Assembly (NCBI GenBank): GCA_017536215.1
Contig: JAFXHY010000174.1
Coordinates: forward strand, 1-47,203
Source: Muribaculaceae bacterium
GTDB lineage: Bacteria; Bacteroidota; Bacteroidia; Bacteroidales; Muribaculaceae
DNA length: 47,203 bases
Direction: 5' to 3'
In this document: positions 24,883 to 35,063 of the stretch, piece by piece
How positions within the stretch are numbered: the first letter of the stretch is position 1
Layout: every line of letters begins with the position of its first letter
Translations under genes and position numbers: made by a program
The notes under the pieces: model-generated
What the model saw: only the letters and a program-made list of their open reading frames with translations
Database searches by the model: none
Told to the model about the DNA's origin: nothing

Positions 24883-26247
24883 ATGAACGTATCATTTGAA
24901 AAGCTCAACGACGTAGAAGGCAAAATCATTGTCAATGTAGAGGAGAGCGACTACAAAGCAAAAGTAGATTCTGAAATCAAAAGAATCGGTCGTACACACA
25001 ATATCCCCGGTTTCCGTAAGGGTCATGTGCCCATGGGACAACTCGTGCGTATGTTCGGCAAACAAGTAAAAAGCGATGTGCTCAACCAAGAAGTTTACGA
25101 AGCTGTTGTCAACTACATCAGAGAAAATAAGCTTGGCATCCTCGGCGAGCCTCTTCCTGTTGAAGTAAAAGAAATATCAATCGAGCAAAAAGATTTCACT
25201 TTTGCTTATGAAATCGGTCTCGCTCCCGAATTGAATATAACCTTGGATAAGTCAACTACACTTGCTTACTATCCCATCAAGGTTTCTGAAGAAATGCAGG
25301 AGCAGCAAGACAAGATGCTTCGCGATCGTTTCGGCAAGCAAGTTCCCGGCGAAGAATTTGAAGAACGTGCGTTGGTTAAGGGTGTTCTCATGGAACTCAA
25401 TGCTGATGGCACATTGAAATCAGAAGAAGATGCAATCCAAGTAACAAATGCTATCGTTGCACCTTTTGTGTTCCGTGGCAAAGATGAAGCTGCGAAATTT
25501 GAAGGTAAGAAAGTTGGTGATAAAGTAGTATTTAATCCTGCCGCTTCTTGCGAAGATAATGCAGCTGAATTGGCTTCAATGCTTAATATTGACAAAGATG
25601 CAGCAGCTAACGTTAAAGCTGACTTCGAACTTACTATCGCTGAAATCATCGTAAATCGTCCGGCTGAATATGGTCAGGAATATTACGATGAAGTTTTCGG
25701 AAAAGATAAAGTTACTACCGAAGAAGAATATCACAAAAACATTATCGCTATGATTGCATCACAACTTGTTCCTAATAGCGAAAACTTCTTCCAGTACACT
25801 ACAGAGAAATCACTTGTTGAAAAATATGGTAACTTCGAGCTTCCCGCAGAATTCTTGAAGAAATGGCTCGTGGCACGCAACGAAGAGCTTTCAGCTGAAA
25901 ACATCGACGCTGAATACGAAAAGATGATTCCCTCTATCAAGTGGCAACTCATCAAAGAACGCGTAGCTCAACAAGCTGAAGTTAAAATCGAAAAAGAAGA
26001 TCTCGAAAACTTCGCTAAATCAATCGCAGCTCAGCAATTGGCTCAATATGGCATGTACAACCTTAGCGATGAAATGCTTGCAGATTACGCAAAACGTATC
26101 CTCGATGATAAGAACTCACGTTCACACATTATTGAGCAAGTTGGCGACCGCAAACTCTACGATGCAATCAAGAACCTCGCTACAATTGAAGTGAAAGAGG
26201 TAACTCTCGATGAATTCAAAGAAATTGCACAAAAAGCACAAGCATAA
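24883..26247 (+). CDS. tig: Trigger factor, ribosome-associated chaperone
   Basis: Cytosolic chaperone that binds the ribosomal exit tunnel and shields nascent chains; 454 residues, normal for Bacteroidetes. The ribosome-docking signature GFRKGHVP occupies residues 43-50. A central FKBP-like segment (about 150-250) follows, then the helical C-terminal substrate-cradling arms (for example WQLIKERVAQQAEVKIEKEDL). The PPIase region is divergent from proteobacterial homologues, which is usual in this phylum. It has its own promoter and a clear terminator, so it is a single-gene unit. Confidence 0.95.
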   Translation: MNVSFEKLNDVEGKIIVNVEESDYKAKVDSEIKRIGRTHNIPGFRKGHVPMGQLVRMFGKQVKSDVLNQEVYEAVVNYIRENKLGILGEPLPVEVKEISIEQKDFTFAYEIGLAPELNITLDKSTTLAYYPIKVSEEMQEQQDKMLRDRFGKQVPGEEFEERALVKGVLMELNADGTLKSEEDAIQVTNAIVAPFVFRGKDEAAKFEGKKVGDKVVFNPAASCEDNAAELASMLNIDKDAAANVKADFELTIAEIIVNRPAEYGQEYYDEVFGKDKVTTEEEYHKNIIAMIASQLVPNSENFFQYTTEKSLVEKYGNFELPAEFLKKWLVARNEELSAENIDAEYEKMIPSIKWQLIKERVAQQAEVKIEKEDLENFAKSIAAQQLAQYGMYNLSDEMLADYAKRILDDKNSRSHIIEQVGDRKLYDAIKNLATIEVKEVTLDEFKEIAQKAQA

Positions 26248-26263
26248 CTTTTAGATACAACAT

Positions 26264-26308
26264 TATAAGAGGGCGACAGGCGAAAAATCTTGTCGCCCTT
26301 CTTATTTT
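26264..26308 (+). terminator. Intrinsic terminator after tig
   Basis: AGGGCGACA (26270-26278) pairs perfectly with TGTCGCCCT (26291-26299), extended inward by two more pairs. TTCTTATTTTTATT follows. It begins 17-23 nt after the tig stop codon. Confidence 0.88.
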
Positions 26309-26417
26309 TATTGATGAAATAACTTCAAAATCGAACATTTTGTCGCATCAAGTGCTCAAATTTTGTCAATAATTGGCTTTTTTGCTTGAAAATGTGTGGA
26401 ATTTATAGAAAAATGAT

Positions 26418-26425
26418 TAATTTTG
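26418..26425 (+). promoter_or_regulatory. -7 element candidate for the aspartate kinase gene
   Basis: TAATTTTG (TAnnTTTG) lies 45 nt before the ATG. The region around 26395-26398 offers only TGTG as a -33 element at a 19-nt spacing. No lysine-riboswitch-like structure is apparent in the leader. Confidence 0.55.
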
Positions 26426-26470
26426 CGTTGTTATAATATTATATGTAATTTTAAACAGAGTATACACAAA

Positions 26471-27784
26471 ATGAAAGTAATGAAGTTTGGCGGCACATCG
26501 GTTGGCTCAGCACAACGCATGAAAGATGTAGCCAAATTGATTAATGAGCGAGGACGCAACCTTATTGTCCTATCAGCGATGTCGGGTACCACCAATTCAT
26601 TGATTGAAATCGGTGACTATCTTTATAAAAAGAATATCGATGGTGCGAAGGAGACGATTAACATCTTGGAAGCCAAGTATATTAAGACAATTGGTGAGTT
26701 GTATTCAACGAATGAATATAAAGAAAAAGCGACCGAAACGATTAAATCGTGCTTTAACTACATACGTTCATTTTCTAAAGATATTTTCACAATGTTTGAA
26801 GAGCGAGAAATTCTCGCTCAAGGTGAATTGATGTCGACTAATTTGATGAACTACTATTTGCAGGAAATTGGAGTGAAATCTGTGTTGCTTCCTGCACTTG
26901 AGTTCATGCGTACTGACAAAAATGCCGAGGCAGATACACAATACATCCGCGAGAAGCTCACTGCAATGATGGAAAAGTATCCCGATGCCGACCTCTTCCT
27001 CACACAAGGTTATATTTGCCGTAACGCTTATGGAGAAATCGACAATTTACAACGTGGCGGCTCTGACCTTACCGCATCGATAATCGGTGCTGTTCTCAAT
27101 GCCGAAGAGATTGAGATTTGGACCGACATTGATGGTATGCACAACAATGACCCGCGTTTTGTTGAAGGAACAAAACCGGTTAAGGAACTCCACTTTGAAG
27201 AAGCTGCCGAATTGGCATATTTTGGCGCGAAGATTCTTCACCCCACGTGTGTGTTACCGGCAAAACTCAATAATATCCCCGTACGCCTGCTCAATACAAT
27301 GCAGCCTGATGCCCCGGGAACTCTTATACACAACACCTCTGAAGGTCATTGTATAAAGGCTGTCGCTGCTAAGGATAATATCACAGCTATTAAAATCAAG
27401 TCCGGACGTATGCTCTTGGCTTATGGTTTCTTGCGTAAAGTATTTGAAATTTTTGAAACCTACAAGACCTCAATTGATATGATTGCTACGTCGGAAGTCG
27501 GTGTTTCTGTAACAATAGATGATGAACGCAATTTGCGCGCCATTGTTGATGATTTGAAGAAATTTGGAACAGTGACTGTTGATAGAGACATGGTGATTAT
27601 CTGCGTAGTAGGCGACCTTGAGTGGCAAAATCGCGGGTTTGAGGCTAAAGCACTTGATGCATTGCGCGATATCCCGGTGCGTATGATTTCTTATGGTGGT
27701 AGCAACTACAACATTTCTTTCTTGGTTAAGAAGGAAGACAAGGTTGCCGCTCTCAACGCTTTGAGCAAACATTTGTTTGAATAA
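26471..27784 (+). CDS. lysC: Aspartate kinase (monofunctional)
   Basis: Phosphorylates aspartate in the first step of lysine, diaminopimelate, threonine and methionine synthesis. The ATG at 26471 puts the kinase signature KFGGTSVGSAQRM at residues 5-17; an upstream in-frame start at 26423 would add an unconserved stretch and overlap the promoter. The product is 437 residues. The catalytic amino-acid kinase domain (about 1-285) has RGGSDLTASIIGAVL and EIWTDIDGMHNNDPR. Two ACT-type regulatory domains follow (about 300-437, SEVGVSVTIDDE and SYGGSNYNISFLV). There is no homoserine dehydrogenase fusion. It precedes the diaminopimelate decarboxylase gene on the same strand. Confidence 0.94.
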   Translation: MKVMKFGGTSVGSAQRMKDVAKLINERGRNLIVLSAMSGTTNSLIEIGDYLYKKNIDGAKETINILEAKYIKTIGELYSTNEYKEKATETIKSCFNYIRSFSKDIFTMFEEREILAQGELMSTNLMNYYLQEIGVKSVLLPALEFMRTDKNAEADTQYIREKLTAMMEKYPDADLFLTQGYICRNAYGEIDNLQRGGSDLTASIIGAVLNAEEIEIWTDIDGMHNNDPRFVEGTKPVKELHFEEAAELAYFGAKILHPTCVLPAKLNNIPVRLLNTMQPDAPGTLIHNTSEGHCIKAVAAKDNITAIKIKSGRMLLAYGFLRKVFEIFETYKTSIDMIATSEVGVSVTIDDERNLRAIVDDLKKFGTVTVDRDMVIICVVGDLEWQNRGFEAKALDALRDIPVRMISYGGSNYNISFLVKKEDKVAALNALSKHLFE

Positions 27785-27840
27785 TCAAAAATAGGGACGT
27801 TGATTCCATTTTGAAAATTAATTCATAACGATAATATGGT

Positions 27841-27867
27841 AACGAGGGCATTTTATTTGCCCTCGTT
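27841..27867 (+). terminator. Hairpin after lysC
   Basis: AACGAGGGCA (27841-27850) is perfectly complementary to TGCCCTCGTT (27858-27867) with a 7-nt loop. A T-rich stretch (GATTTTTTAATTT) follows about 10 nt later rather than immediately, so termination may be partial and allow read-through to lysA. Confidence 0.7.
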
Positions 27868-27928
27868 TGCTCATAAGATTTTTTAATTTCAATAGGTCGT
27901 ATATACAACATAAGAGTTGTTTTTCATT

Positions 27929-29074
27929 ATGAATTTTCCAATAGAACGTTTTCAGTCAATTAAAACACCATTTTATTACTACGATCTCGATTTGCTGAAG
28001 AATACGATAGCAGAAGTGAAAAAGCAAGTCGGCGACTCTCGCTATCACATTCATTATGCTCTCAAAGCCAATGCTAACCCCGACATTATAAAACCGATAC
28101 GTGAGGCAGGATGGGGAGTTGACTGCGTGAGTGGCAATGAGGTAATGACGGCAGTAGAAAATGGGTTTGAGCCATCATCAATTGTTTTCGCCGGCGTTGG
28201 AAAAACCGACGATGAAATTAATTATGCACTCAGTGTTGGCATCGGCTGTTTTAATGTAGAATCATTGCCGGAACTTGAGGTGATTTCGCAACATGCAGTA
28301 GCTAAAAATGTTACGGCAAAAGTATCACTTCGAGTTAATCCTAATGTTGATGCTCATACTCATCACTATATTACTACCGGGCTGAATGAAAATAAATTTG
28401 GTATAGATTTGCGTCATCTTGATGCTGTTGTAGATGCCGCCTTTTCGCTCCCGAATATTTCACTTGAAGGGTTGCATTTCCACATCGGGTCGCAAATCAC
28501 CGATATGGAGCCATATCGCCAGCTCTGTGAAAAGGTGAATGAATTGCAAGCTCATTTTGCGGCTAAAGGGATTACATTCGCTACAATCAATGTTGGCGGC
28601 GGATTAGGTATCGATTATGATAATCCCGACCTCAATCCTATTGCTGATTTTAAATCCTACTTTGAGGTTTTTCGTAATAATCTCAAATTAGCAGAAAACC
28701 AACAGTTGCATTTTGAACTTGGACGCTCTATTGTAGCTCAATGTGGAGCGTTGATTTCTCGGGTTCTGTACGTTAAGAAAGGTGTCGAAAAACAATTTGC
28801 TATTTTAGATGCCGGAATGAACGATTTGTTGCGTCCTGCACTTTACGGCGCACACCATAAAATCGAAAATATATCATCACCTGATGCATCGGAAGAAGTC
28901 TACGATGTTGTAGGGCCGGTGTGTGAATCGTCGGATGTGTTTGGTAGAGATGAATGTTTACCCCACATGCAACGCGGCACTTTGGTGGCATTGCGTAGCG
29001 CAGGAGCCTACGGAGAAACAATGGCGTCGCGCTACAACCTCCGCACACTTCCCGACGCTGTTTATAGCGAGTGA
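27929..29074 (+). CDS. lysA: Diaminopimelate decarboxylase
   Basis: PLP-dependent decarboxylase converting meso-diaminopimelate to lysine. The ATG at 27929 is preferred over a TTG four codons upstream; the product is 381 residues. The alanine-racemase-like barrel carries the PLP lysine Lys46 in HYALKANANPD. Other family segments are LEGLHFHIGSQI and FATINVGGGLGIDYD near 195-225, and ELGRSIVAQCG near 265. The C-terminal domain has the active-site GPVCESSDVFG near 330 and GAYGETMASRYN near the end. A strong terminator follows. Together with lysC it forms a small lysine-branch cluster. Confidence 0.95.
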   Translation: MNFPIERFQSIKTPFYYYDLDLLKNTIAEVKKQVGDSRYHIHYALKANANPDIIKPIREAGWGVDCVSGNEVMTAVENGFEPSSIVFAGVGKTDDEINYALSVGIGCFNVESLPELEVISQHAVAKNVTAKVSLRVNPNVDAHTHHYITTGLNENKFGIDLRHLDAVVDAAFSLPNISLEGLHFHIGSQITDMEPYRQLCEKVNELQAHFAAKGITFATINVGGGLGIDYDNPDLNPIADFKSYFEVFRNNLKLAENQQLHFELGRSIVAQCGALISRVLYVKKGVEKQFAILDAGMNDLLRPALYGAHHKIENISSPDASEEVYDVVGPVCESSDVFGRDECLPHMQRGTLVALRSAGAYGETMASRYNLRTLPDAVYSE

Positions 29075-29099
29075 TAATTAATATATAATTAAAATATAA

Positions 29100-29138
29100 A
29101 GTCGTTAACACCTTTGGGTGATAACGACTATTTTTTTT
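29100..29138 (+). terminator. Intrinsic terminator after lysA
   Basis: AGTCGTTAACACC (29100-29112) pairs with GGTGATAACGACT (29117-29129) with one mismatch and a TTTG loop, followed directly by a run of eight T. It separates the plus-strand lysA from the converging minus-strand unit. Confidence 0.93.
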
Positions 29139-29176
29139 CTACGAGAAGAAATCTCAATAGGATTGCTAATTGCTTA

Positions 29177-29473
29177 TTAAGCAACAGTGTAGTCGACGCA
29201 GGCGCGTGACTCTTTGTTGTTGGCAATTAATGCGGCAGCTGCGACATGAGCGGGATGTTTTGCATATACATCAACGTCGGCGAGAGTGTCGACAGTTGCA
29301 GTTAGCACAACGTCCCAAGTTTCAGCGGGATTTTCGTTGATGCCTACTTCCATAGCTCGAAGCACGTCGATTTGTTGGGGGAGGGCTTCAAGAGCAGCTT
29401 TAAACTTCAAAGCAACTTCGCGGCGTTCTTCGTCGCTACCTTTAAGTTTGAATGTTACGATATGTTTTACCAT
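29177..29473 (-). CDS. Dabb family (stress-responsive alpha/beta-barrel) protein
   Basis: Small cytosolic protein of the dimeric alpha/beta-barrel (Dabb) family; the function in bacteria is not established. The ATG at 29473 gives 98 residues starting MVKHIVTFKLKG, the usual Dabb N-terminus. An in-frame ATG ten codons upstream would overlap the neighbouring gene end and is less likely. Family segments are KFKAALEALPQQI, a central VGINENPAETWDVVLTATV and the final HPAHVAAAALI with ACVDY. It lies 26 bp after the ABC-F gene on the same strand and is probably co-transcribed with it. Confidence 0.85.
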   Translation of the reverse strand: MVKHIVTFKLKGSDEERREVALKFKAALEALPQQIDVLRAMEVGINENPAETWDVVLTATVDTLADVDVYAKHPAHVAAAALIANNKESRACVDYTVA

Positions 29474-29499
29474 TGGATATTGTTTGAGTAGTTGATAAA

Positions 29500-31125
<1,626 letters not shown>

Positions 31126-31206
31126 TTAATATCGTTATCGGCACCATGGCCGTAAATTTATTGCTATTAAATCGTTAACGAAGTTGAGCCTTCGAGAAAT
31201 CGACTG

Positions 31207-31214
31207 CAAAGGTA
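31207..31214 (-). promoter_or_regulatory. -7 element candidate for the ABC-F gene
   Basis: The minus strand reads TACCTTTG, matching TAnnTTTG, about 94 nt upstream of the ABC-F start. The position 19 nt further upstream reads TTCG, one mismatch from TTTG. Confidence 0.55.
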
Positions 31215-31340
31215 CAAAAAAATTACGTCATAGCGAAATCCCGCACGATTGAGAATCGAATTTAGTGGTTAAGCTTATTGATAGCCTATTGTGCCACGAT
31301 ATGCAAAAATTGAATTGCAGTGGTCAAAAGGTTATAAACA

Positions 31341-31373
31341 TTAATGGCGGAAGCTCGTCGCCACCGCCATTAA
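31341..31373 (-). terminator. Hairpin after the MFS transporter gene
   Basis: TTAATGGCGG (31341-31350) is perfectly complementary to CCGCCATTAA (31364-31373), 33 nt past the MFS stop on the minus strand. The downstream minus-strand sequence is moderately T-rich (TGTTTATAACCTTTT). This is a likely terminator separating the transporter from the ABC-F unit. Confidence 0.75.
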
Positions 31374-31405
31374 GATATAATTTAGTAGATGTAATGAATC
31401 AAGGA

Positions 31406-33238
31406 TTATTTGCCTGAATTGGCTTCAGCACGTTGTTTTTCTGCTGATATTTCTTTGATGTTCCAAACGAATAGAGCACCGATTAGCATTAGAATCCCGG
31501 CTATTGCAATCATAAAGATAGTTTGCGGAGCACCAGCCTGTGCGGTATCAGCTGCAGCGACGGGGAAAAATCCGAGGATCAAGCCACCAAGTAGTGCTGC
31601 TATAATTTGTGGCAAGCAGATGGTACAGTTGAACAAACCAAGATATGTCCCAATATTATTGCCTGAAAGCGCGTTGGTGAGGATTGTGAACGGCATTGCA
31701 AGCATAGCAGCCCAACCACACCCCATTAATCCGTAAGGAATTGTTAATGCCCATTTTGAGCTACAGAAATATACAGAAATAAAGCCGATTGCGCCAATTA
31801 TAAGGCTGATTGAATAGGCGAGTCTACGGTTTTTAAATCGAGGTAATATTGCAGCCCAAATTACGGCTACAACAGCTTGTATGGCGAAAAGTACGCCGTT
31901 CCAATCGCCGGCATCTTGATATTGCTTTGATTGGGCATTGAGTACTGTGCTATATTCCGGATGAATGTCATCGGCAGCCGCTGAAGGAAGTTCTTTAACT
32001 TGTTCTTTCTCGTAAACACCATTCTTTTTAACAGCGATATGCGCCATTGTCAGTTTGTTTGCAGGAGTAATAGTCGAGAATGTTGTAATCGTTGACATTG
32101 GACCATTCAAAGTGGTTTCTACGTTGTCAACGTATATTATGTCTCCAACTTTGCCATATTCTTCACCAGGTTTGACAAGCGCTATGCCATTATGGTAGTG
32201 GATTTGACCATTTTTAACTATGAGTTGACCATCTGCGTTTTTAATGCTGTCGACATTGCAAGTTATTCCATTTATGTTAACACCGTCGATAGTCAATCGA
32301 CCTTCATTGATGACGAGTTTGTCATCAGCAAAGAGATATTTATCAGAGAAAGACTCGCCATTAATTGTTACGCCTGAAATTTTTGTTTCTGATGGGCAAT
32401 CAAATGCGCTACCTGCGATGGCATCGGTAGAGTATGTCCAAAGGAAAAGAAATCCTGCCCAACAGAAGAATTGTACGACACCAATAGTCCAGAATACAGA
32501 AGGGGCAGTTTTGATTGCACGAATCATACCAATGAACATATTTTCTTTTTTCTCTGATGTTTCTTCGGGTACACCATTATATTCAGCATACAATTTTGGC
32601 GGCATCTCTTTAACTTTTGCAAATGTGTAGAGTACACACAAGAAAAGTATCAAAGCACCGAGATAAAATGCAAATGTAACAGTCGGAGGAACTTCCCCTT
32701 CTGGAGCTGTGTTGCTGACAAACATCGCCAAAACAATAGGTGCAAGATAACCCACAAACGAACCAGCATTGCAAAGAAAACTTTGTATGGAGTAAGCCAA
32801 CCCTTTCTGTTTTTCATTTACCATGTCTCCAACAAGCATCTTAAATGGTTGCATTGCCATATTGATTGAAGTGTCTAAGAGCATAAGGCAGAATAGTCCA
32901 AACGTGATAGCGGCAGAAACCGTCAGCCCGAGACTGCCGGCATTGGGAAGGAAACACATTACGATGATTGCAAGTGCAGCTCCTACGATGAGGTAGGGTA
33001 GACGGCGACCAAATCGGTTCCATGTGCGGTCTGATGCCGAGCCGATAATGGGTTGTACGAGAAATCCCATAAGTGGCGGAAGAATCCAAAAATAACTTAA
33101 TTGATGCGGGTCAGCACCAATTGTGGAGAAAATGCGGCTCACTTGTGAACTTTGGAGAGCGTAGGCAATTTGAACACCGAAGAAGCCGAAACTTAGGTTC
33201 CATAGCTTCCAAAAGCTCAAGTCGGGTTTAGTTTTCAT
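31406..33238 (-). CDS. MFS transporter, SLC45-like sugar transporter with large loop insertion
   Basis: Inner-membrane major-facilitator transporter, 610 residues, larger than the usual 430-460. The N-terminal half has the SLC45/GPH-like first helix (FWKLWNLSFGFFGVQIAYALQ) and the conserved SDRTWNRFGRRLPYL loop at about 69-83, typical of disaccharide and maltose-type carriers. Helices 7 (about 250-273) and 8 (about 447-465) are separated by a soluble stretch of about 165 residues at 278-445 rich in short beta-strand-like units (VTINGE, LVINEGRLTIDGV, LIVKNGQIHYHNG). This loop should face the periplasm. The transported sugar is unknown. It lies 75 bp after the nfo stop on the same strand. Confidence 0.88.
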   Translation of the reverse strand: MKTKPDLSFWKLWNLSFGFFGVQIAYALQSSQVSRIFSTIGADPHQLSYFWILPPLMGFLVQPIIGSASDRTWNRFGRRLPYLIVGAALAIIVMCFLPNAGSLGLTVSAAITFGLFCLMLLDTSINMAMQPFKMLVGDMVNEKQKGLAYSIQSFLCNAGSFVGYLAPIVLAMFVSNTAPEGEVPPTVTFAFYLGALILFLCVLYTFAKVKEMPPKLYAEYNGVPEETSEKKENMFIGMIRAIKTAPSVFWTIGVVQFFCWAGFLFLWTYSTDAIAGSAFDCPSETKISGVTINGESFSDKYLFADDKLVINEGRLTIDGVNINGITCNVDSIKNADGQLIVKNGQIHYHNGIALVKPGEEYGKVGDIIYVDNVETTLNGPMSTITTFSTITPANKLTMAHIAVKKNGVYEKEQVKELPSAAADDIHPEYSTVLNAQSKQYQDAGDWNGVLFAIQAVVAVIWAAILPRFKNRRLAYSISLIIGAIGFISVYFCSSKWALTIPYGLMGCGWAAMLAMPFTILTNALSGNNIGTYLGLFNCTICLPQIIAALLGGLILGFFPVAAADTAQAGAPQTIFMIAIAGILMLIGALFVWNIKEISAEKQRAEANSGK

Positions 33239-33313
33239 GTTGTTAATAAAAATTAGTAGTTAAATTTTGCTTAAATATTCAGTAAATGTAAGTATGTATT
33301 ACCTTATTTTTTT

Positions 33314-34159
33314 CTATTGTTTTATTTCGGAATATAACCACGCTATTTCTTGTGCCCAAAGCGACTCGTCGGGCGTTTCCAATATGATTGGTATATCGTC
33401 CATGCGCGGGTCGTTAACGAGCATCGTGAAGAATGAAGATCCGAGTTCGCCTTGTCCGAGAGGGGCGTGTCGGTCAACTCGTGAGTTTAACCCTTTTTTT
33501 GAATCGTTGAGATGAATACCGCAGAGATAATTCAATCCTATGATTCGGTCAAATTCATTCCAGGTAGCTTCATATCCATCGGCTGTTGCTAAATCATATC
33601 CGGCAGCCAAAGCGTGGCAAGTGTCAACGCAAACACCAACACGCGATTTGTCCTCTACCTTGTCGATTATAGCTTTAATTTCCTCAAAAGTGCGACCAAG
33701 GTTGGAGCCTTGTCCGGCTGTAGATTCAATTACGGCTTTAACCCCATTTGTGGCATCGAGAGTTATGTTGATAGATTCGGCAATAGTTGCGAGGCAAGTG
33801 TCGATGTCGACGAGGTTAAGGTGAGAGCCCGGGTGGAAATTGAGCATTGTCAACCCAAGTTGGCTACAACGATTAAACTCGTCGAGGAATGCTTCACGCG
33901 ATTGAGCCAACTTATCTTTGTCGGGGGAACCGAGATTTATAAGGAAGCTATCGTGGGGAAGGATGTGTTGAGGAGCATAACCGAAATCATGACACCGTTG
34001 CTTGAAAAGCTCAGCTTCGGCGTCGGATATCGGTTTTGATTTCCATCTCGACGGATTTCGAGTAAATAAAGCAAATGCCTTAGCACCGATGCTATTGGCA
34101 TTTATAGGAGTTTGTGCTACGCCCGAACCGGCTGATACGTGAGCTCCGATATATTTCAT
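33314..34159 (-). CDS. nfo: Endonuclease IV (deoxyribonuclease IV)
   Basis: Zinc-dependent AP endonuclease of base-excision repair, 281 residues. The TIM barrel carries the expected metal-site segments in order: GAHVSAGSG at 5-13, FTRNPSRW, NFHPGSHLN near 107, VIESTAGQGSNLG near 143, VGVCVDTCHALAAGYD near 176, HLNDSKKGLNSRVDRHAPLGQGELG near 216-240 and ILETPDES near 259. Length and motifs match the family with nothing missing. It is divergent from the exonuclease gene that starts at 34427. Confidence 0.96.
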   Translation of the reverse strand: MKYIGAHVSAGSGVAQTPINANSIGAKAFALFTRNPSRWKSKPISDAEAELFKQRCHDFGYAPQHILPHDSFLINLGSPDKDKLAQSREAFLDEFNRCSQLGLTMLNFHPGSHLNLVDIDTCLATIAESINITLDATNGVKAVIESTAGQGSNLGRTFEEIKAIIDKVEDKSRVGVCVDTCHALAAGYDLATADGYEATWNEFDRIIGLNYLCGIHLNDSKKGLNSRVDRHAPLGQGELGSSFFTMLVNDPRMDDIPIILETPDESLWAQEIAWLYSEIKQ

Positions 34160-34266
34160 TGTTATTTTTTACCTTTTTAATTGATACTCAGGTGAGTAGT
34201 GCGCAAAATTAGCATTGCAACGTTTAATTTCGTATGCGAAGAAATGCAATCTCATTATTTTTGATA

Positions 34267-34274
34267 CAAAGATA
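34267..34274 (-). promoter_or_regulatory. -7 element candidate for nfo
   Basis: The minus strand reads TATCTTTG, about 108 nt upstream of the nfo ATG, with CTTG 18 nt further upstream (34293-34296) as a -33 candidate. Confidence 0.55.
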
Positions 34275-34365
34275 AAAAAAAATATCAAGTTGCAAGTCTT
34301 TTTTAATTTAAATTTGTAGGTTAAAAATAATTATAAGTTATGAAAGCAATTTTAATAGACAATGT

Positions 34366-34396
34366 TTTGTAATAGAGCTTTTTTTATCTACTTTTG
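34366..34396 (+). promoter_or_regulatory. Promoter of the DEDD exonuclease gene
   Basis: TTTG at 34366-34369 and TACTTTTG at 34389-34396 are separated by 19 nt, a full match to the Bacteroidales consensus. A purine-rich AAGGAGAGG lies 15-23 nt before the ATG at 34427. Confidence 0.8.
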
Positions 34397-34426
34397 CAGT
34401 AAAGAAGGAGAGGAAATAAAATTATA

Positions 34427-35035
34427 ATGTTAGGAATATCTAAAGAATTAATAGCCCAATTACCCCAAGCTACATTCAACGGTCGTATCGTTGTCATTAA
34501 CTCCCCACTTGATTGTAGGAAAGTAATTAAGTATTTACTCACTCAATCCATTATAGGTTTTGATACAGAGACACGTCCGTCGTTTCATAAAGGCACTTCA
34601 CATAAAGTGGCACTCTTACAGCTGTCGACAGCCGATGAGTGTTTTTTAATACGCTTGAATCGCACCGGATTGACTCCGGAGATTAAAGAGTTGATGGAAA
34701 GTGAGACGGTGATGAAAGTGGGATTATCGATTAAAGATGATTTGCACTCATTGTCGGCACTTGATACGATTATTCCGGCAAATGTGCTTGAACTTCAAAG
34801 CTATGTGAAGAAATTTAATATAGCCGATAATTCTCTCCAAAAGGTGTATGCAATTATATTCAACGAGCGAATATCGAAAGGGCAACGCCTCACGAATTGG
34901 GAAGCAGAATCCTTGACTGAAGCACAGCAGGGTTATGCGGCACTTGATGCATATGCATGTTTGCGTATTTATAAGCATTTAAGTAGCGGCGGTTTTGACC
35001 CGGCGACATCACCTTACCAAATTGAAAATCAATAG
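34427..35035 (+). CDS. DEDDy 3'-5' exonuclease (RNase D-like)
   Basis: Small 3'-5' exonuclease domain protein, 202 residues, without the HRDC domains of full RNase D. The DEDD residues can be followed: Exo I in IGFDTETRPSF (about 44-54), Exo II around KVGLSIKDDLHSLSAL (about 90-105, carrying the second Asp) and Exo III in QQGYAALDAYACLRIYKHL (about 170-188), with Tyr four residues before the last Asp (DEDDy). It acts on RNA or DNA 3' ends; the substrate cannot be told from sequence. It is the first gene of a plus-strand run and has its own strong promoter. Confidence 0.88.
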   Translation: MLGISKELIAQLPQATFNGRIVVINSPLDCRKVIKYLLTQSIIGFDTETRPSFHKGTSHKVALLQLSTADECFLIRLNRTGLTPEIKELMESETVMKVGLSIKDDLHSLSALDTIIPANVLELQSYVKKFNIADNSLQKVYAIIFNERISKGQRLTNWEAESLTEAQQGYAALDAYACLRIYKHLSSGGFDPATSPYQIENQ

Positions 35036-35063
35036 TCGTAAATCTATACCAACAGAATAGAAT

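Noticed and set aside
26248-26470. Lysine riboswitch upstream of lysC
   Set aside because: The gap holds the tig terminator and a promoter placed only 45 nt before the ATG, which leaves no room for a riboswitch aptamer.
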